A stretch of DNA of 50,610 nt from Syntrophus sp. (in: bacteria) (GCA_013824835.1 PNOM01000012.1:1-50610), one strand, 5' to 3'. Positions 16,799 to 27,441 are shown, counted from the first letter of the stretch. Made by a program: numbers and translations. Notes: generated by a model not told the origin, from the sequence alone.

Positions 16799-17455
16799 TC
16801 AGGGCTCCAAAGAGGTCAGGCCTTCCCGTATGGCATACTTGGTTAACTCTGCTATGCTGTGAATACCAAGCTTTTCCATAAGTTGTTGACGGTGCGTCTC
16901 AATCGTTTTAACACTGACATTGAGGACGGATGCGATCTGTTTTGTAGCCTTTCCTTCTGCGAGGAGCTGTAGTACCTCCCGCTCCCTTGCCGTAAGGGCA
17001 GTAAATACGGTTGTCTCGTTTTTTGCAAGACCATGGAGATACTCTTTTACCACCACATCCATCACTTTCGGGCTTAAATAGGGCTGGTTCATCATTACCG
17101 TATGGATTGCCGTGATCAGTTCTTCGAAGGCGCTGTCCTTTAAGAGATATCCTGAGGCGCCGGCTTTAAGCATCTGCAGTACAAAGCGCCTGTCTGAGTG
17201 CATGGAAAGGGCGATCACCTTAACATCATGAGTCTTCTCTGCAACAATCTGCCGCGTTGCATCAATGCCGTTCATCTCAGGCATGCCGATATCCATAATG
17301 ACTACATGGGGAAGCAGCTTCTGGGCAAGGCGCACCGTGGTAAGTCCGTCTTGAGCCTCGGCGATAACCTCCATATCAGGCTGTTTTTCGAGGAGCGAAC
17401 GAAGCCCCTCTCTTATGATCTTGTGGTCATCGGCTAAAAGAATCTTGGTAATCAT
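16799..17455 (-). CDS. NarL/FixJ-type response regulator
   Basis: A 218-residue two-domain regulator. The receiver has D9-D10 (LLADDHKIIREGL), phosphoacceptor D55 (VVIMDIGMPEMNG), a switch serine (VIALSMHSDRR) and the GYLLKDS lysine. The LuxR-type helix-turn-helix occupies about residues 150-210 (LTAREREVLQLLAEGKATKQIASVLNVSVKTIETHRQQLMEKLGI). No kinase gene is adjacent, so its sensor must be elsewhere. Targets are unknown; the neighbouring hydrolase and chrA are candidates by position only. Confidence 0.93.
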   Translation of the reverse strand: MITKILLADDHKIIREGLRSLLEKQPDMEVIAEAQDGLTTVRLAQKLLPHVVIMDIGMPEMNGIDATRQIVAEKTHDVKVIALSMHSDRRFVLQMLKAGASGYLLKDSAFEELITAIHTVMMNQPYLSPKVMDVVVKEYLHGLAKNETTVFTALTAREREVLQLLAEGKATKQIASVLNVSVKTIETHRQQLMEKLGIHSIAELTKYAIREGLTSLEP

Positions 17456-17502
17456 AGGTCCACTCCTTACCCATTTCTTTTTTAAATCACTACGGGCACA
17501 TT

Positions 17503-17585
17503 CCCCGCGGCTTGCCGCGAGCCCGTCATCAAGCCTGCCCCGGACCTGATCCGAATACCCCGCTGCTTGCGGCAGGGAAGTTTAT
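17503..17585. repeat. dispersed palindromic repeat, copy 2 (double)
   Basis: Two palindromic units: CCCCGCGGCTTGCCGCG near 17502-17518, and CCCCGCTGCTTGCGGCAGGG within 17555-17585. The second matches the 5843-5874 unit, including its flanks. It lies between the stop of the dsbC-like gene and the start of the NarL-type regulator and may attenuate transcription between them. Confidence 0.6.
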
Positions 17586-18313
17586 TTCTGTTGAGCGGCA
17601 TCATCTTTTGACTTAAGGGCAGCCTCGATCTGTGCGAAATTTGCTCCGGATATGGCCTTGTTGTTTACAATGAAAAAAGGAGTGCCGCTTATCCCCATTT
17701 TTTCCGCAATCTCCTTGTGAGCCTTCAGGAGGTCGTTGGCTTCAGGCTTTGTGCATGCCTCGTATTTCATGCTGTCCAGCTTGCCAGTCATGGCCTCTTC
17801 GTATGCCTGGGCCTTATCCTGTGCGCAAAAGACATACTTAACCTTGTTTTCTGCATCCTTATGCATGGGTAAAGGCAGAAAAAAAACATAACGTGTTACA
17901 TCTGTTTTCTGGCTGAAGAATAAGGACGCCTTTCTGCAGTATGGACAATCGGGGTCAGTAAACTCTATGGCGATATTCTTGCCCGTACCGATTTTAATCG
18001 CCTTATCAAGGGGAAGGGCCTTGGCTTTTGAAAGAATGATCTCACTTATCCTGTTCGCAGTAATATTAATACGGTTTCGATCCCATATCTCGCCAACGAA
18101 CAGATAGCCGGGCTCAGCGGCAAAATAAATGATATTAGTGCCGTCGATAACCACTTCGTAAATGCCCTTTATACCTGTACTGTTAAAGGCATCAAACTTC
18201 AAGGCCGGGAAGACCTTTTTGAAAGATTCCTCTGCGGACTGAGCAAAAGCAGTGAAAGTAATGCCCAGAAGGAATATGCCTGCTAATAAAAACAGCGCGC
18301 TCTTTTTTCCCAT
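17582..18313 (-). CDS. DsbC/DsbG-like periplasmic thiol-disulfide protein
   Basis: A 243-residue exported protein. Signal peptide MGKKSALFLLAGIFLLGITFTAFAQ; a small N-terminal dimerisation-like domain (EVVIDGTNIIYFAAEPGYLFVGEIWD); then a thioredoxin fold with the active site DPDCPYCRKAS and the cis-proline in SGTPFFIVN. DsbC-type enzymes reshuffle wrong disulfides in the periplasm. The variant CPYC and an additional cysteine pair (VFCAQDK..., YEACTKPEA) are seen in relatives linked to cytochrome c or anaerobe envelope proteins. It lies upstream of the regulator on the same strand but separated by a palindromic repeat. Confidence 0.87.
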   Translation of the reverse strand: MGKKSALFLLAGIFLLGITFTAFAQSAEESFKKVFPALKFDAFNSTGIKGIYEVVIDGTNIIYFAAEPGYLFVGEIWDRNRINITANRISEIILSKAKALPLDKAIKIGTGKNIAIEFTDPDCPYCRKASLFFSQKTDVTRYVFFLPLPMHKDAENKVKYVFCAQDKAQAYEEAMTGKLDSMKYEACTKPEANDLLKAHKEIAEKMGISGTPFFIVNNKAISGANFAQIEAALKSKDDAAQQK

Positions 18314-18376
18314 TATACCCCCTGTTCAGCAGTTGATTGCCCCGTAAAAAGGCTTTATAAGGTTCCTGCAAATCCG

Positions 18377-18589
18377 TTACTTTTTAAATATTGAAAAAAG
18401 TACCGTTAATATAATGCTTATTATTATACTGGTTGTAATAGGGAAATAGAAGCTGAATCGCTCCTTCTTTACATAAATATCACCTGGAAGCCGCCCTATG
18501 TAGGGAATTCTGTCCCCAAAGATGAAGGCAAGGCCTACGACAACGAATATGATGCCGAGGATGATAAGGATTTTCCCTATGCCATTCAT
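18377..18589 (-). CDS. DUF2905 small membrane protein
   Basis: Seventy residues with two transmembrane segments (IGKILIILGIIFVVVGLAFIFG and TSIIISIILTVLFSIF) and, between them, the family signature RIPYIGRLPGDIYVKKERFSFYFP. DUF2905 proteins are widespread and have no known function. The start overlaps the queH stop by one base (TAATG), so it is translated with queH. Confidence 0.9.
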   Translation of the reverse strand: MNGIGKILIILGIIFVVVGLAFIFGDRIPYIGRLPGDIYVKKERFSFYFPITTSIIISIILTVLFSIFKK

Positions 18590-19119
18590 TACTTCTTCTC
18601 GAACCTCTCCTTTTCGCTGAAGACGCAGCCGCAGTAAGGCTGGCGGTACATATTGAGCGCCTTCGATTCTTCTATCCCTTCCTGCCAGCCTTTACGGAAG
18701 TCTCTGTAAATAAAGGAGATATCTGCTTTATGGGCGATCTCTTCGCCCAGGGATTTTATGTCATCGTGTCTCTGATACCTGCTGTAGAGAAGTGTAGTGG
18801 TGACCCCGTCAAATCCACCCTGCGCCGCTTGTTTGAATACCCTTTCGAGCCTCATGCGGTAGCAAAAAAGACATCTGTCCTTCCCGTAGTCAAGGGCTCC
18901 CCGAAGAAAGTCCTCAAGGCAATACTCCTTGTCAATGGTTAAAGGGAGGAGGGAAGTCTTTGCGTAATCTTCAAGGGTGGTAAGTCTTTTCTGGAACTCC
19001 CTGTAAGGGTGGATGTTGGGGTTATAAAAGTACCCCGAAACATCCGCCCCCTCATTTCTCAACTGCCTTATGACATATATGCTGCAGGGAGCGCAGCATA
19101 TATGCAAAAGGACCTTCAT
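18589..19119 (-). CDS. queH: epoxyqueuosine reductase QueH
   Basis: A 176-residue enzyme for the last step of queuosine synthesis in tRNA, reduction of epoxyqueuosine, in the B12-free QueH form common in anaerobes. The metal-binding cysteines are visible: LLHICCAPCS at the N-terminus, RCLFCYRMRLE in the middle and YCGCVFSE at the C-terminus, along with YFYNPNIHPYREFQKR and TTLLYSRYQRHDDI. It lies directly downstream of ppdK (12 bases) and overlaps the DUF2905 gene. Confidence 0.93.
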   Translation of the reverse strand: MKVLLHICCAPCSIYVIRQLRNEGADVSGYFYNPNIHPYREFQKRLTTLEDYAKTSLLPLTIDKEYCLEDFLRGALDYGKDRCLFCYRMRLERVFKQAAQGGFDGVTTTLLYSRYQRHDDIKSLGEEIAHKADISFIYRDFRKGWQEGIEESKALNMYRQPYCGCVFSEKERFEKK

Positions 19120-19130
19120 TGCAACATCAC

Positions 19131-21887
19131 CTATTTGGCTTTTTTCTTGCTCTTATCTTTAATTGCCGCCCGGGCTGCAGCGAGCTTGGCAACCGTTACT
19201 CTGTAGGGTGAACAGCTTACATAATTGAGACCGAGTGAGTGACAGAACTCCACTGAATTCGGCTCTCCGCCGTGCTCACCGCATATACCCATCTTTAAAT
19301 TTTTCTTCGCTTTTCTGCCGAGATCAACGGCAATCTTCATCAGTTTTCCAACGCCGTCCTCATCTATCCTCTGGAAGGGGTCGTAGGCGAGGATGTTGTT
19401 GTCCAGATAGAACCTGAGAAACTTTACCGCGTCGTCCCTGCTCATGCCCATAGCGGTCTGAGTAAGGTCATTGGTGCCGAAAGAGAAGAATTCAGCAACC
19501 TTTCCGATCTCGTCGGCAGTGATCGCTGCCCTTGGTATCTCGATCATGGTTCCTACCTTATATTCTATATCCATCTTGTATCGGGCCATTACTTCCTTTG
19601 CAGCCTTGTCCACGACCTCTTTCTGGAGTACAAACTCGTTTACATAGCCCACAAGGGGTATCATGATCTCAGGAATGACCTTGATGCCTTCCTTTTTTAC
19701 CTCACATGCGGCCTCAATAATGGCCTGTGCCTGCATTTCGGTGATTTCCGGATAGACAATCCCGAGCCTGCAGCCCCTGTGACCGAGCATGGGATTCGCC
19801 TCATGGAGACTCTGAATTTTTGCAGAAAGGGCCTCAAAAGTGGTCCCTGTTTTCTTTGCCAGGTCCTTTATCTCCTTTTCCGTATGAGGGAGAAATTCAT
19901 GCAAAGGTGGATCAAGTGTCCTTATGGTAACGGGAAGGCCGTTCATGACCCTGAAGATGCCCATGAAATCCTTCTTCTGCATGGGGAGGATCTTTTTAAG
20001 GGCCTTAACCCTGCCCTTCAGATCATTGGCAACGATCATCTCCCGAACTGCATCGATACGATCGCCCTCGAAGAACATATGCTCTGTTCTGCAGAGGCCG
20101 ATACCTTCTGCACCGAAGGCAACCGCTACTTCCGCCTGTTTCGGTTCATCGGCGTTTGTTCTGATACCCAGCTTTCTGGCGCTGTCAGCCCATTTCATCA
20201 GGAGTTCAAAATCCTTGTACACGGGGGAGTCTTTCGGTTTCAGTGTCTTGTCCACGAGAACCTGTAATATCTCGGAAGGTATGGTCTTGATCTCTCCCAC
20301 AAAGACCTCTCCGGTAGTGCCGTCAAGGGAGATATAATCCCCTTCCTTAATGACCTTGCCTTTAACCTTGATCGTCTTTTTCTTGTAATCTATATCGAGT
20401 TCGCCGCATCCGGCAACGCATATCTTGCCCATCTGTCGTGCCACAAGGGCCGCATGGCTTGATACGCCGCCTGTAGAGGTAAGGATGCCCTGGGCTGCGT
20501 TCATCCCTCTCAAGTCTTCCGGGGATGTTTCCACTCTTACGAGGATCACCTTTTCGCCGCGGCCTGCCCATGCCTCTGCATCCTCTGCATTAAATACGAC
20601 CCGCCCTGTGGCTGCGCCCGGACCGGCATTGAGCCCCCTTGCTGCCATATTCCCTGATTTCAGGGCCTTTGCCTTGTCATTGGGGTCAAAGATCGGTCTC
20701 ATGAGCTGGTCAAGCTGTTCCGGCTTTACCCGCATAAGGGCCTCTTCTTTTGTGATCAGGCCCTCTTTAACCATATCCACGGCAATCTTGAATTCTGCAA
20801 AAGCCGTTCTCTTTCCATTCCTTGTCTGGAGCATCCAGAGCTTGCCTTTCTGAATGGTAAACTCCACATCCTGCATATCCCTGTAATGCTTCTCCAGGTT
20901 TCCCCTGATCTGCATGATCTGGGCGTAGATATCGGGCATGACCTCTTCGAGGGACTGGACAGAATCGTCGGTTTTCTGTTTTTTGTTGATAGGGAGGGGG
21001 GTTCTGATACCGGCAACCACATCTTCGCCCTGGGCATTCAGAAGATATTCTCCGTAGAATTCATCTACCCCTGTGGTCGGGCTTCTTGTAAAGGCAACGC
21101 CTGTGCCTGAGCCTTCACCCATATTCCCGAAGACCATGCACTGGACGTTTACTGCTGTGCCCCACGTATCGGGAATGTTGTTAAGCTCTCTGTATGCAAT
21201 GGCTCTTTCCGTATTCCAGGATTTGAAGACCGCGCCGATTGAACCCCAGAGCTGTTCCCACGGATCTTCAGGAAAATCAACCTTCAGTCGTGTCTTTATC
21301 AGCTTTTTGAAACGGACGACAAGGTCCTTCAGATCGTCTACGGTGAGGTCTGTATCGAGCTTGACCTTCTTTTCCTTCTTCTTTGCCTCGATGACTTCTT
21401 CAAAGGGGTCGGATTCTTCCTTGTTCTCCGGTTTGAGACCGAGGACTACATCACCGTACATCTGGACAAACCGCCGGTAGCAGTCATAGGCAAAGCGTTC
21501 GTTCTTCGTCAGTTTTGCAAGGCCTTTTACGGTCTTTTCGTTTAACCCGAGGTTCAGCACCGTATCCATCATGCCGGGCATGCTGACCCGGGCGCCTGAC
21601 CGGACTGAAAAGAGAAGGGGGTTTTTCGTGTCCCCGAATTTCATGGCCATGGTCTCCTCAACCCGCTTCATGTTTGCCATTACCTGTTCTTTTAAGCCGT
21701 CAGGGAAGGTCATCCCGTGTTTGTAGAAATATACACAGGCTTCAGTAGTGATGGTAAAGCCCGGAGGAACAGGAATGCCAAGGTTGACCATATCAGCAAG
21801 GCCTGCACCTTTACCACCCACAAGATTTTTCAGCTTTTCCCCTGCTTCAGCCTTTTTGCCGCCGAAGAAGTATACGTGTTTTGTCAT
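19131..21887 (-). CDS. ppdK: pyruvate, phosphate dikinase
   Basis: A 918-residue enzyme interconverting pyruvate, ATP and phosphate with phosphoenolpyruvate, AMP and pyrophosphate. The ATP-grasp N-terminal domain starts [30 protein letters not shown] and has [19 protein letters not shown]. The swivelling domain carries the phospho-histidine in [16 protein letters not shown]. The C-terminal PEP/pyruvate barrel has [14 protein letters not shown] and [15 protein letters not shown]. Length is that of the bacterial enzyme. It follows glyS by 10 bases, so synthetase and dikinase genes are in one leftward transcript. In an anaerobe the enzyme can run towards gluconeogenesis or use pyrophosphate. Confidence 0.97.
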   Translation of the reverse strand: MTKHVYFFGGKKAEAGEKLKNLVGGKGAGLADMVNLGIPVPPGFTITTEACVYFYKHGMTFPDGLKEQVMANMKRVEETMAMKFGDTKNPLLFSVRSGARVSMPGMMDTVLNLGLNEKTVKGLAKLTKNERFAYDCYRRFVQMYGDVVLGLKPENKEESDPFEEVIEAKKKEKKVKLDTDLTVDDLKDLVVRFKKLIKTRLKVDFPEDPWEQLWGSIGAVFKSWNTERAIAYRELNNIPDTWGTAVNVQCMVFGNMGEGSGTGVAFTRSPTTGVDEFYGEYLLNAQGEDVVAGIRTPLPINKKQKTDDSVQSLEEVMPDIYAQIMQIRGNLEKHYRDMQDVEFTIQKGKLWMLQTRNGKRTAFAEFKIAVDMVKEGLITKEEALMRVKPEQLDQLMRPIFDPNDKAKALKSGNMAARGLNAGPGAATGRVVFNAEDAEAWAGRGEKVILVRVETSPEDLRGMNAAQGILTSTGGVSSHAALVARQMGKICVAGCGELDIDYKKKTIKVKGKVIKEGDYISLDGTTGEVFVGEIKTIPSEILQVLVDKTLKPKDSPVYKDFELLMKWADSARKLGIRTNADEPKQAEVAVAFGAEGIGLCRTEHMFFEGDRIDAVREMIVANDLKGRVKALKKILPMQKKDFMGIFRVMNGLPVTIRTLDPPLHEFLPHTEKEIKDLAKKTGTTFEALSAKIQSLHEANPMLGHRGCRLGIVYPEITEMQAQAIIEAACEVKKEGIKVIPEIMIPLVGYVNEFVLQKEVVDKAAKEVMARYKMDIEYKVGTMIEIPRAAITADEIGKVAEFFSFGTNDLTQTAMGMSRDDAVKFLRFYLDNNILAYDPFQRIDEDGVGKLMKIAVDLGRKAKKNLKMGICGEHGGEPNSVEFCHSLGLNYVSCSPYRVTVAKLAAARAAIKDKSKKKAK

Positions 21888-21897
21888 AATTGCCTCC

Positions 21898-24024
21898 TCA
21901 TTCTATGCGGATTTTTGAAAAGTCACCATACGTCAGGAACATATCCTTTATCTTCTTTAACAGGGCAAGCCTGTTGTTTTTTATGGCCTCATCCTTATCC
22001 ATGACAAATACCTTTTCAAAGAAATTGTCGATTGTTTCCTTAAAGCCTACAAGGAGAGTGAGGCTGTCCGCATATCGTTTCTCTTCCACGGACAGAAAAA
22101 GGGCGGTTTTTGTCGACTCATAGAGGTCAAAGAGGGCCTCTTCCTCTGCTTCCTTGAAGAGGGTTCTGTCTACGTCAAGGTCTTCCGCAAGGGATTTTGT
22201 GATATTGTATACCCTTTTAAACCCTACCATCAGCCTCTGGAAGTCCTGGAGCGCGTTCTGCGTTTCAAGGGCGCGAAGCCTCAAGAAGGCATCATAGATA
22301 TCTTGAGGGACAAAGGGCAATACGCTCTCCACAAACTCCTGATTATGGCTTTCCTCAATCATGGAGAACTTGAAGCGGGCAATGATGAAATCATTGAGAG
22401 AAGTCTTTGTCTCTTCCAGGGTAATCCGTTTTTTGATCCCCGAACCGCTCTCGTATGCCTTCTCAACAAGCCTTTCCAATGGAATATGAAGGGTCTTGTC
22501 AATAATGATCCTTATAATGCCGAGGGTTTGTCTTCGAAGGGCAAAGGGATCCAGCGTTCCCGTGGGGGTAATCCCTACGGAGAAAAAGGAGACAAGGCTG
22601 TCGCACTTGTCTGCAATACCGAGGATTGCGCCGAGGGTGGTTTCCGGCAAGGCACCGCTCCCCCCTGTGGGGAGGTAGTGCTCCTCTATGGCCCGCGCAG
22701 TTTCCCTGTCTTCTCCCTGGGCCTCAGCATAGATCCTGCCCATTACGCCCTGGAGTTCGGCGAATTCACCTACCATGTGGGTAAGGAGGTCGGATTTTAT
22801 TAATCTGACTGCCCGTTTTATCCGCTCTTCCTGGTGATAATTGAGAATCGTTGCGAGATAAAGGGCGCTTTTTTCTATCCTATCCGTCTTTTCCTTCAAG
22901 GTGCCGAGCTTTACGTGCCACACAATGGAGGAAAGGCGGTCATAAAGATCATAGAGTGTATTCTTCCGGTCCTCATCAAAGAAAAATCGGGCATCGGCAA
23001 GGCGCGCCCTCAGGACCTTTTCATTGCCCTTTATTACGTTTTTGTCTTCCAGGGGGATCGTGTTCGCAAAGAAGATAAAATAGGGCATGAGCCCCCCGTT
23101 GGCGTGTTGAGTTTCCTGCCCCCCTTTTTCAAAGGGGGGAGCGGGGGGATTAATCTTTTTCTCTATGGGAATATACCTCTGATGGGACTTCATGACGTTG
23201 ACGAGCACTTCCTTGGGAATTTCAAGGAATGCCTCATCAAAGGCGCCCCGGAGTGGGTAGGGATATTCCGTGATGTAACAGATCTCTTTAATGAGGTCCG
23301 CATCCCTGATGGCTGTGCCCCCGGTTTCCTCTTCTATTTTCCGGATGCCCTCAAGGATTATGGCCATTCTCTCTTCTTCTTTGACGATTATATAATTGGC
23401 CCTCAGCGTCTCGATGTAGTCGGACGGGTCATTGATTACAATCATGCCTTTTGACAAAAAACGATGGCCATAGGTGATATTGCCGCTTTGTACATCGGCA
23501 ACGGAAAACCCTATGATATCATTACCGAAAAGAGCAACAACCCACTGGATCGGACGGGCAAATTCAAAGCTTTCCCTGCCCCATCGCATCCTTTTCTGAA
23601 AGGGGATACGGGCGATTGCGTCACGGAGGAGATCGGGAAGGACATCCATGGTCTGCCTGCCCCCTTCGTTCTTCTCAACAACAACAAAATCAACCCCGTC
23701 CTTTGTGCCTTTTTTCAAGTCTTCAAGGGAGACTCCCTGAGACTTTGCAAATCCGGTTGCCGCGGGGGTGGGTTTGCCCTGGGGATCAAAGGCCCTGTTA
23801 TAAGGGGGGCCGTATTTTACAGAAACCCGTTCTTCCTGGGTTTCTACTACATCCTGTATAATAACGGCGATTCTCCTCGGTGTGGCATAAACCTCCATCT
23901 TATTGGAAGCAATTTGTAAGCCTGCAAGGCCATCCTTCAGGAGCTTGTAAAGGCCCTCTTTTGCAGGCTCAAGGAAGCGTGCAGGGATCTCTTCGGTACC
24001 TATTTCCAGGAGTAATGTTTTCAA
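21898..24024 (-). CDS. glyS: glycyl-tRNA synthetase beta subunit
   Basis: A 708-residue beta chain of the two-subunit bacterial GlyRS, which charges tRNA-Gly with its alpha partner. It opens with [18 protein letters not shown] and contains [36 protein letters not shown]-type text [36 protein letters not shown], and the C-terminal anticodon-binding part ([26 protein letters not shown]). Near residues 295-315 ([19 protein letters not shown]) is a proline/glycine-rich insert that looks like a small repeat translated within the protein. glyQ precedes it by about 60 bases. Confidence 0.96.
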   Translation of the reverse strand: MKTLLLEIGTEEIPARFLEPAKEGLYKLLKDGLAGLQIASNKMEVYATPRRIAVIIQDVVETQEERVSVKYGPPYNRAFDPQGKPTPAATGFAKSQGVSLEDLKKGTKDGVDFVVVEKNEGGRQTMDVLPDLLRDAIARIPFQKRMRWGRESFEFARPIQWVVALFGNDIIGFSVADVQSGNITYGHRFLSKGMIVINDPSDYIETLRANYIIVKEEERMAIILEGIRKIEEETGGTAIRDADLIKEICYITEYPYPLRGAFDEAFLEIPKEVLVNVMKSHQRYIPIEKKINPPAPPFEKGGQETQHANGGLMPYFIFFANTIPLEDKNVIKGNEKVLRARLADARFFFDEDRKNTLYDLYDRLSSIVWHVKLGTLKEKTDRIEKSALYLATILNYHQEERIKRAVRLIKSDLLTHMVGEFAELQGVMGRIYAEAQGEDRETARAIEEHYLPTGGSGALPETTLGAILGIADKCDSLVSFFSVGITPTGTLDPFALRRQTLGIIRIIIDKTLHIPLERLVEKAYESGSGIKKRITLEETKTSLNDFIIARFKFSMIEESHNQEFVESVLPFVPQDIYDAFLRLRALETQNALQDFQRLMVGFKRVYNITKSLAEDLDVDRTLFKEAEEEALFDLYESTKTALFLSVEEKRYADSLTLLVGFKETIDNFFEKVFVMDKDEAIKNNRLALLKKIKDMFLTYGDFSKIRIE

Positions 24025-24084
24025 TTGTGATGCTCCGTTCTGATAAAGAATAATTTAATGGATGATAGTAGGCAGCCCTGCTTC

Positions 24085-24996
24085 TTAACCGCGCTCGGCA
24101 CTTTCACTCCGAACTCCGGGCTCAGCATTATTTAGAAGGGGAAAACCCATCTCTTCCCTTTTTTTCAAATAGAGTTCTGCGCACAACTTGGCGAGGTTTC
24201 GTACCCTCCCGATGTAGTTGGCCCGCTCAGTCACGCTGATGGCGCCCCTTGCATCAAGGAGATTAAATATGTGTGAACACTTCAGGCAGAAATCATAGGA
24301 AGGATAGACAAGCTCCCTGCCCTTTGCAAGCCTTTCCCCTTCTTTCTCGTATACGACAAACATGTCTCTAAGCATGGATGCATCGGACTCTTCAAAATTA
24401 TATATGGAATATTCCTTTTCAGGCTCAAGAAAAACGTCCCCATAGAGGACGTTTTTATTCCAATTGATGTTGTATACGTTATCCACGTCCTGGAGGTACA
24501 TGGCGATCCTTTCAATCCCGTAGGTGATTTCCACGGTAATGGGGGAGAGGTTTATGCCGCCCACCTGCTGAAAATAGGTAAACTGGGTGATTTCCATGCC
24601 GTCGAGCCAGACCTCCCAGCCAAGACCCCATGCCCCGAGGGTCGGTGATTCCCAGTCATCTTCAACAAACCTGATGTCGTGATTTGCAGGGTCTATGCCG
24701 AAGCTCCGGAGGCTGTCGATATACATATTCTGAATATTTTTGGGGGAGGGCTTCATGATAACCTGAAACTGATAGTAGTGCTGAAGCCTGTTCGGGTTCT
24801 CGCCGTATCTTCCGTCAGCGGGTCTTCGGGATGGCTGAACATAGGCGGTATTCCAGGGTTCAGGTCCGAGGGACCTTAAAAAGGTAGTAGGATGGAATGT
24901 GCCGGCGCCGACTTCCATGTCATAGGGCTGCTGTATGATGCAGCCTTTATCGGCCCAGAATTTTTGTAACGCGAATATCAAGTCCTGAAAATACAT
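24085..24996 (-). CDS. glyQ: glycyl-tRNA synthetase alpha subunit
   Basis: A 303-residue catalytic chain beginning [41 protein letters not shown], with [57 protein letters not shown] and [16 protein letters not shown], the class II synthetase motifs. The frame remains open to 25206, but that 70-residue extension matches nothing in GlyQ, so I set the start at ATG 24994-24996. The C-terminal tail [17 protein letters not shown] is slightly long. It is first of the leftward series glyQ-glyS-ppdK-queH-DUF2905. Confidence 0.95.
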   Translation of the reverse strand: MYFQDLIFALQKFWADKGCIIQQPYDMEVGAGTFHPTTFLRSLGPEPWNTAYVQPSRRPADGRYGENPNRLQHYYQFQVIMKPSPKNIQNMYIDSLRSFGIDPANHDIRFVEDDWESPTLGAWGLGWEVWLDGMEITQFTYFQQVGGINLSPITVEITYGIERIAMYLQDVDNVYNINWNKNVLYGDVFLEPEKEYSIYNFEESDASMLRDMFVVYEKEGERLAKGRELVYPSYDFCLKCSHIFNLLDARGAISVTERANYIGRVRNLAKLCAELYLKKREEMGFPLLNNAEPGVRSESAERG

Positions 24997-25238
24997 GGTA
25001 ACCTCAATTATCTCCAACGTTTCTATATCATAAAAGCCCGGCTTATAGCCATAAAATTCAGCAGTTCCGACAGTAAAAGGGGTAAAAATGGCAAGGAAGT
25101 GGTCCTGTATGGGGTCCGAGTTACTGAGATTGCTCTTGTGACGGCCAATGGCATGGGGTGAAAACTCCATCTGCGCCGCTCGCGTCCTCTGACGTTTGCC
25201 ACCCACACGCTATGGTGAGAAAGTTGATATTCTTGGAC

Positions 25239-25437
25239 GGCTCCCGGCACGGGACGAAAACTTGATCTGTATCGCTCTGCTTGCCTCGGTCCTGCAACGT
25301 ATCCCGATACGTCTCCGGTCTACGAGGCTTCACAGCCCGATACACCTGAAGTCCCCGTCCCGTGCCAGGAGCCACTCCATCCGGCATCAATAGGTGTCTT
25401 TTCATATAGTGGATGCCGGAAAATAGACCAGATGAGG
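25239..25437. repeat. structured repeat, left copy (possible ncRNA or mobile-element relic)
   Basis: An outer stem is formed by GGCTCC + GGCACGGGACG (25239-25256) with CGTCCCGTGCC + GGAGCC (25356-25372), one C-A mismatch between the blocks. Inside lie ACGTATC/GATACGT and GGCTtcacAGCC. A second hairpin follows, CCGGCATC/GATGCCGG (25381-25419). The 57 bases at 25381-25437 match 33770-33826 with only two differences, and the block at 25230-25295 is also closely shared. The outer stem shows a compensating pair change between copies (GGCTCC/GGAGCC here, GGCCCC/GGGGCC there). A third, partial copy of the 3' end (ggatgccggtag) is near 25500-25525. The direction of any transcript is unknown. Confidence 0.65.
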
Positions 25438-25669
25438 CGAGTGTTTCCTGGGAGTGATACAACTGCCATCCGATGAATCACTCTATTTTTGTTGTATGAA
25501 GGATGCCGGTAGAAACGAAAGATGACCCCCATTTCTGCTTCTGCTCGCCAGTGTATATTTCCGACCCTTCGTGCCATCCGTCAGAAAACCTCTCGGCACG
25601 GTTGTTCTTCCTTATAGACGGATTTGCTGATGTGTGTTAATCTTTTTTATCACAGGGAGGTAACAGAAA

Positions 25670-25885
25670 ATGACCACTACAACAAAAGCAAAAAGAATAG
25701 GTGATATGACTGTTGATGAGCTGCAAAGTATCATAAGGGATACCATGCATGAGTTTATTGACCCTGATTACGGTCTGTTGTTGAGGCCAGATATTGAAAA
25801 GGAACTTAAAGAATCAAGAAAACAACGGAAAAAAGGGGAAGGAAGCACTCTGGATGCAGCGAAAAAACAACTTGGCCTTCCATGA
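25670..25885 (+). CDS. RelB-like antitoxin
   Basis: A 71-residue protein. The first half, RIGDMTVDELQSIIRDTMHEFIDPDYGLLLRPDIEKEL, has the helix layout of a family of small antitoxins often annotated next to RelE toxins. The C-terminal part is a charged helix (KESRKQRKKGEGSTLDAAKKQLGLP). GGGAGG lies 8 bases upstream of the ATG. Its stop overlaps the start of a RelE-type toxin gene (ATGA), which confirms the pairing. The toxin frame is interrupted, so the antitoxin may have no partner to neutralise. Confidence 0.72.
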   Translation: MTTTTKAKRIGDMTVDELQSIIRDTMHEFIDPDYGLLLRPDIEKELKESRKQRKKGEGSTLDAAKKQLGLP

Positions 25886-26142
25886 TGTACCACGTAGTTA
25901 TCCTCCCGAAAGAGCTCGATGATTAAGAAAAACTCGATAAAACAACAGCAAAGCGGATAATTGAACGTATAGAATGGCTTTCTGAACACATCGAAGCAAT
26001 AATCCCTCTTCCCTTGAAAAGCAGGCTGTCGGGTTTTTTCAAATTCCATGTAGGGGACTGGCGCATAATCTATGAGATGGACCGCAAAGGTAAAACGCTC
26101 TATATCCATAAAATAGGTCACAGAAGAGAAATATATCAATAA
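25882..26142 (+). pseudogene. RelE-family toxin with an in-frame stop codon
   Basis: The frame from ATG 25882 reads MMYHVVILPKELDD, then TAA at 25924-25926 (codon 15), then continues unbroken EKLDKTTAKRIIERIEWL to the RelE end GDWRIIYEMDRKGKTLYIHKIGHRREIYQ with TAA at 26140-26142. GDWRIIYE and IGHRREIY are the catalytic-end signatures of RelE/ParE-type ribonucleases. A single nonsense change inactivates the full-length toxin; there is no convincing internal start soon after it. The gene overlaps its antitoxin by 4 bases. Confidence 0.82.
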
Positions 26143-26310
26143 CCAATATGGATTTATAAGAAAACACTTGCAATAACACAGCATAATTCGGAAAATAGAA
26201 TATTCAATTCAATATTTTTGGTCAGAAAGACGCATGGTGGCCACAAGCGGCAAATGCGAGAATGCAGGTTCAATGATTTTACTATTCACTGCATCTTTAG
26301 GATGGGAGTA
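26143..26310 (+). other. AT-rich leader before the methyltransferase operon
   Basis: Bases 26143-26210 are AT-rich and contain -10-like hexamers (CATAAT 26182-26187, TAGAAT 26196-26201), but no well-spaced -35 was found. The frame of the methyltransferase is open back to a TTG at 26218. I prefer the ATG at 26311 because GGGAG lies 5 bases before it and upstream text has no methyltransferase character. Confidence 0.4.
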
Positions 26311-27441
26311 ATGACGTGTCAGTATAATAGGCAGCAGAGAGATGTGGTTCGATCTGATGTGCCTCAACATCAATCGCCTCAGCCGTTTACCTGTATTGAT
26401 CTCTTTGCAGGGGCAGGCGGGCTATCGCTTGCTGCAATGAATATTGGACTGAAGGTGAAGGTCGCAATTGAAAAGAATAAGCATGCCTGCAACACATATC
26501 GACATAATTTAATAATAACAGATAGAGAACCATATTTGTACAACGCCGATATTCTTAAAGTCTCTCCAGTTGTTATTGCAGATACACATTTTTCTGGAAA
26601 CAGTTGCTGCGATATCGTTTTAGGTGGCCCGCCGTGTCAAGGTTTTTCTGTTCATCGACTTAATGATGCTGGCGTCGATGATCCAAGAAATGAATTGATA
26701 TTGAGATATTTTGAATTTGTAGACGCACTAAAGCCCAAAGCGTTCTTGATGGAGAACGTTCCCGGTATTCTCTGGAAACGTCACCAAGACTATTTGAGTA
26801 AATTTTACGAGAAAGGGAAGAATACCGGCTACTTCATTCACCAGCCGGTTGTTTTGGACGCAAGGGATTTTGGAGTACCCCAGCGACGGAAGCGTGTTTT
26901 CATTCTCGGTGTAAGAAATGAAGTTTCATTCAATACACTCTGGCCGCCAACACCGACACATGGGAGTAAAAAGTTCAGAAAAAAGAACCCCAAGTTAAAG
27001 CCTTGGCGTATTGCAGAAGAAGTTTTCGCGAGCCCCCCATCTTGCAGTGATGAGAATAATTACCACATGAACCATACCCGTGAAATGCTCGAAGTATTTG
27101 AATCTACTCCATTGAATGGAGGGAGCCGTTTTCAATCAATACGGGTATTGCCTTGCCATAAAAATCATAATGGCCATAAGGACGTGTACGGGAGAATAGA
27201 TTCTTCACGGCCGGGTCCCACCATGACGACGGCCTGTATAAATCCATCTAAAGGGCGATTTGTCCATCCCACAGAACATCATGGAATTACAATCCGGCAT
27301 GCAGCGCGCTTTCAAACCTTCCCGGAATGGTTCACTTTCAAGGGTGGATTGATTGCCGCTGGAGAGCAGATAGGTAACGCGGTGCCGATCAAACTGGGAG
27401 AGATTTTGCTGCAAACTATTTTGGAAGGACTCAGGAAGTAA
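26311..27441 (+). CDS. DNA (cytosine-5) methyltransferase
   Basis: A 376-residue enzyme that transfers a methyl group from S-adenosylmethionine to carbon 5 of cytosine. The ordered motifs are all intact: I, DLFAGAGG (30-37); IV, GGPPCQGFS with catalytic C109; VI, E148-N-V; VIII, Q191-RRKR; and X, QIGNAVP (353-359). The target-recognition region lies between about 200 and 330 and cannot be matched to a sequence by eye. It is first in a rightward set with a GHKL ATPase (37 bases on), a receiver-domain protein and a Vsr endonuclease. The pairing with Vsr is typical of C5-type restriction-modification loci. No conventional restriction enzyme accompanies it. Confidence 0.95.
   Translation: MTCQYNRQQRDVVRSDVPQHQSPQPFTCIDLFAGAGGLSLAAMNIGLKVKVAIEKNKHACNTYRHNLIITDREPYLYNADILKVSPVVIADTHFSGNSCCDIVLGGPPCQGFSVHRLNDAGVDDPRNELILRYFEFVDALKPKAFLMENVPGILWKRHQDYLSKFYEKGKNTGYFIHQPVVLDARDFGVPQRRKRVFILGVRNEVSFNTLWPPTPTHGSKKFRKKNPKLKPWRIAEEVFASPPSCSDENNYHMNHTREMLEVFESTPLNGGSRFQSIRVLPCHKNHNGHKDVYGRIDSSRPGPTMTTACINPSKGRFVHPTEHHGITIRHAARFQTFPEWFTFKGGLIAAGEQIGNAVPIKLGEILLQTILEGLRK

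Noticed and set aside
24997-25206. Extended N-terminus of glyQ (frame open to 25206)
   Set aside because: The extra 70 residues do not match any GlyQ, and the normal MYFQDLI start is at 24996.
25239-25437. Group II intron or CRISPR at the structured repeats
   Set aside because: No domain V signature and no regular spaced repeats; only two main copies with internal stems.
25121-25462. 113-codon minus-strand frame over the left structured repeat, with a similar short frame at 33696-33881
   Set aside because: The shared residues (SSGLFSGI..KRHLLMP) come from the conserved repeat itself; the frames diverge and stop differently, so I treat it as a repeat and not as a gene.
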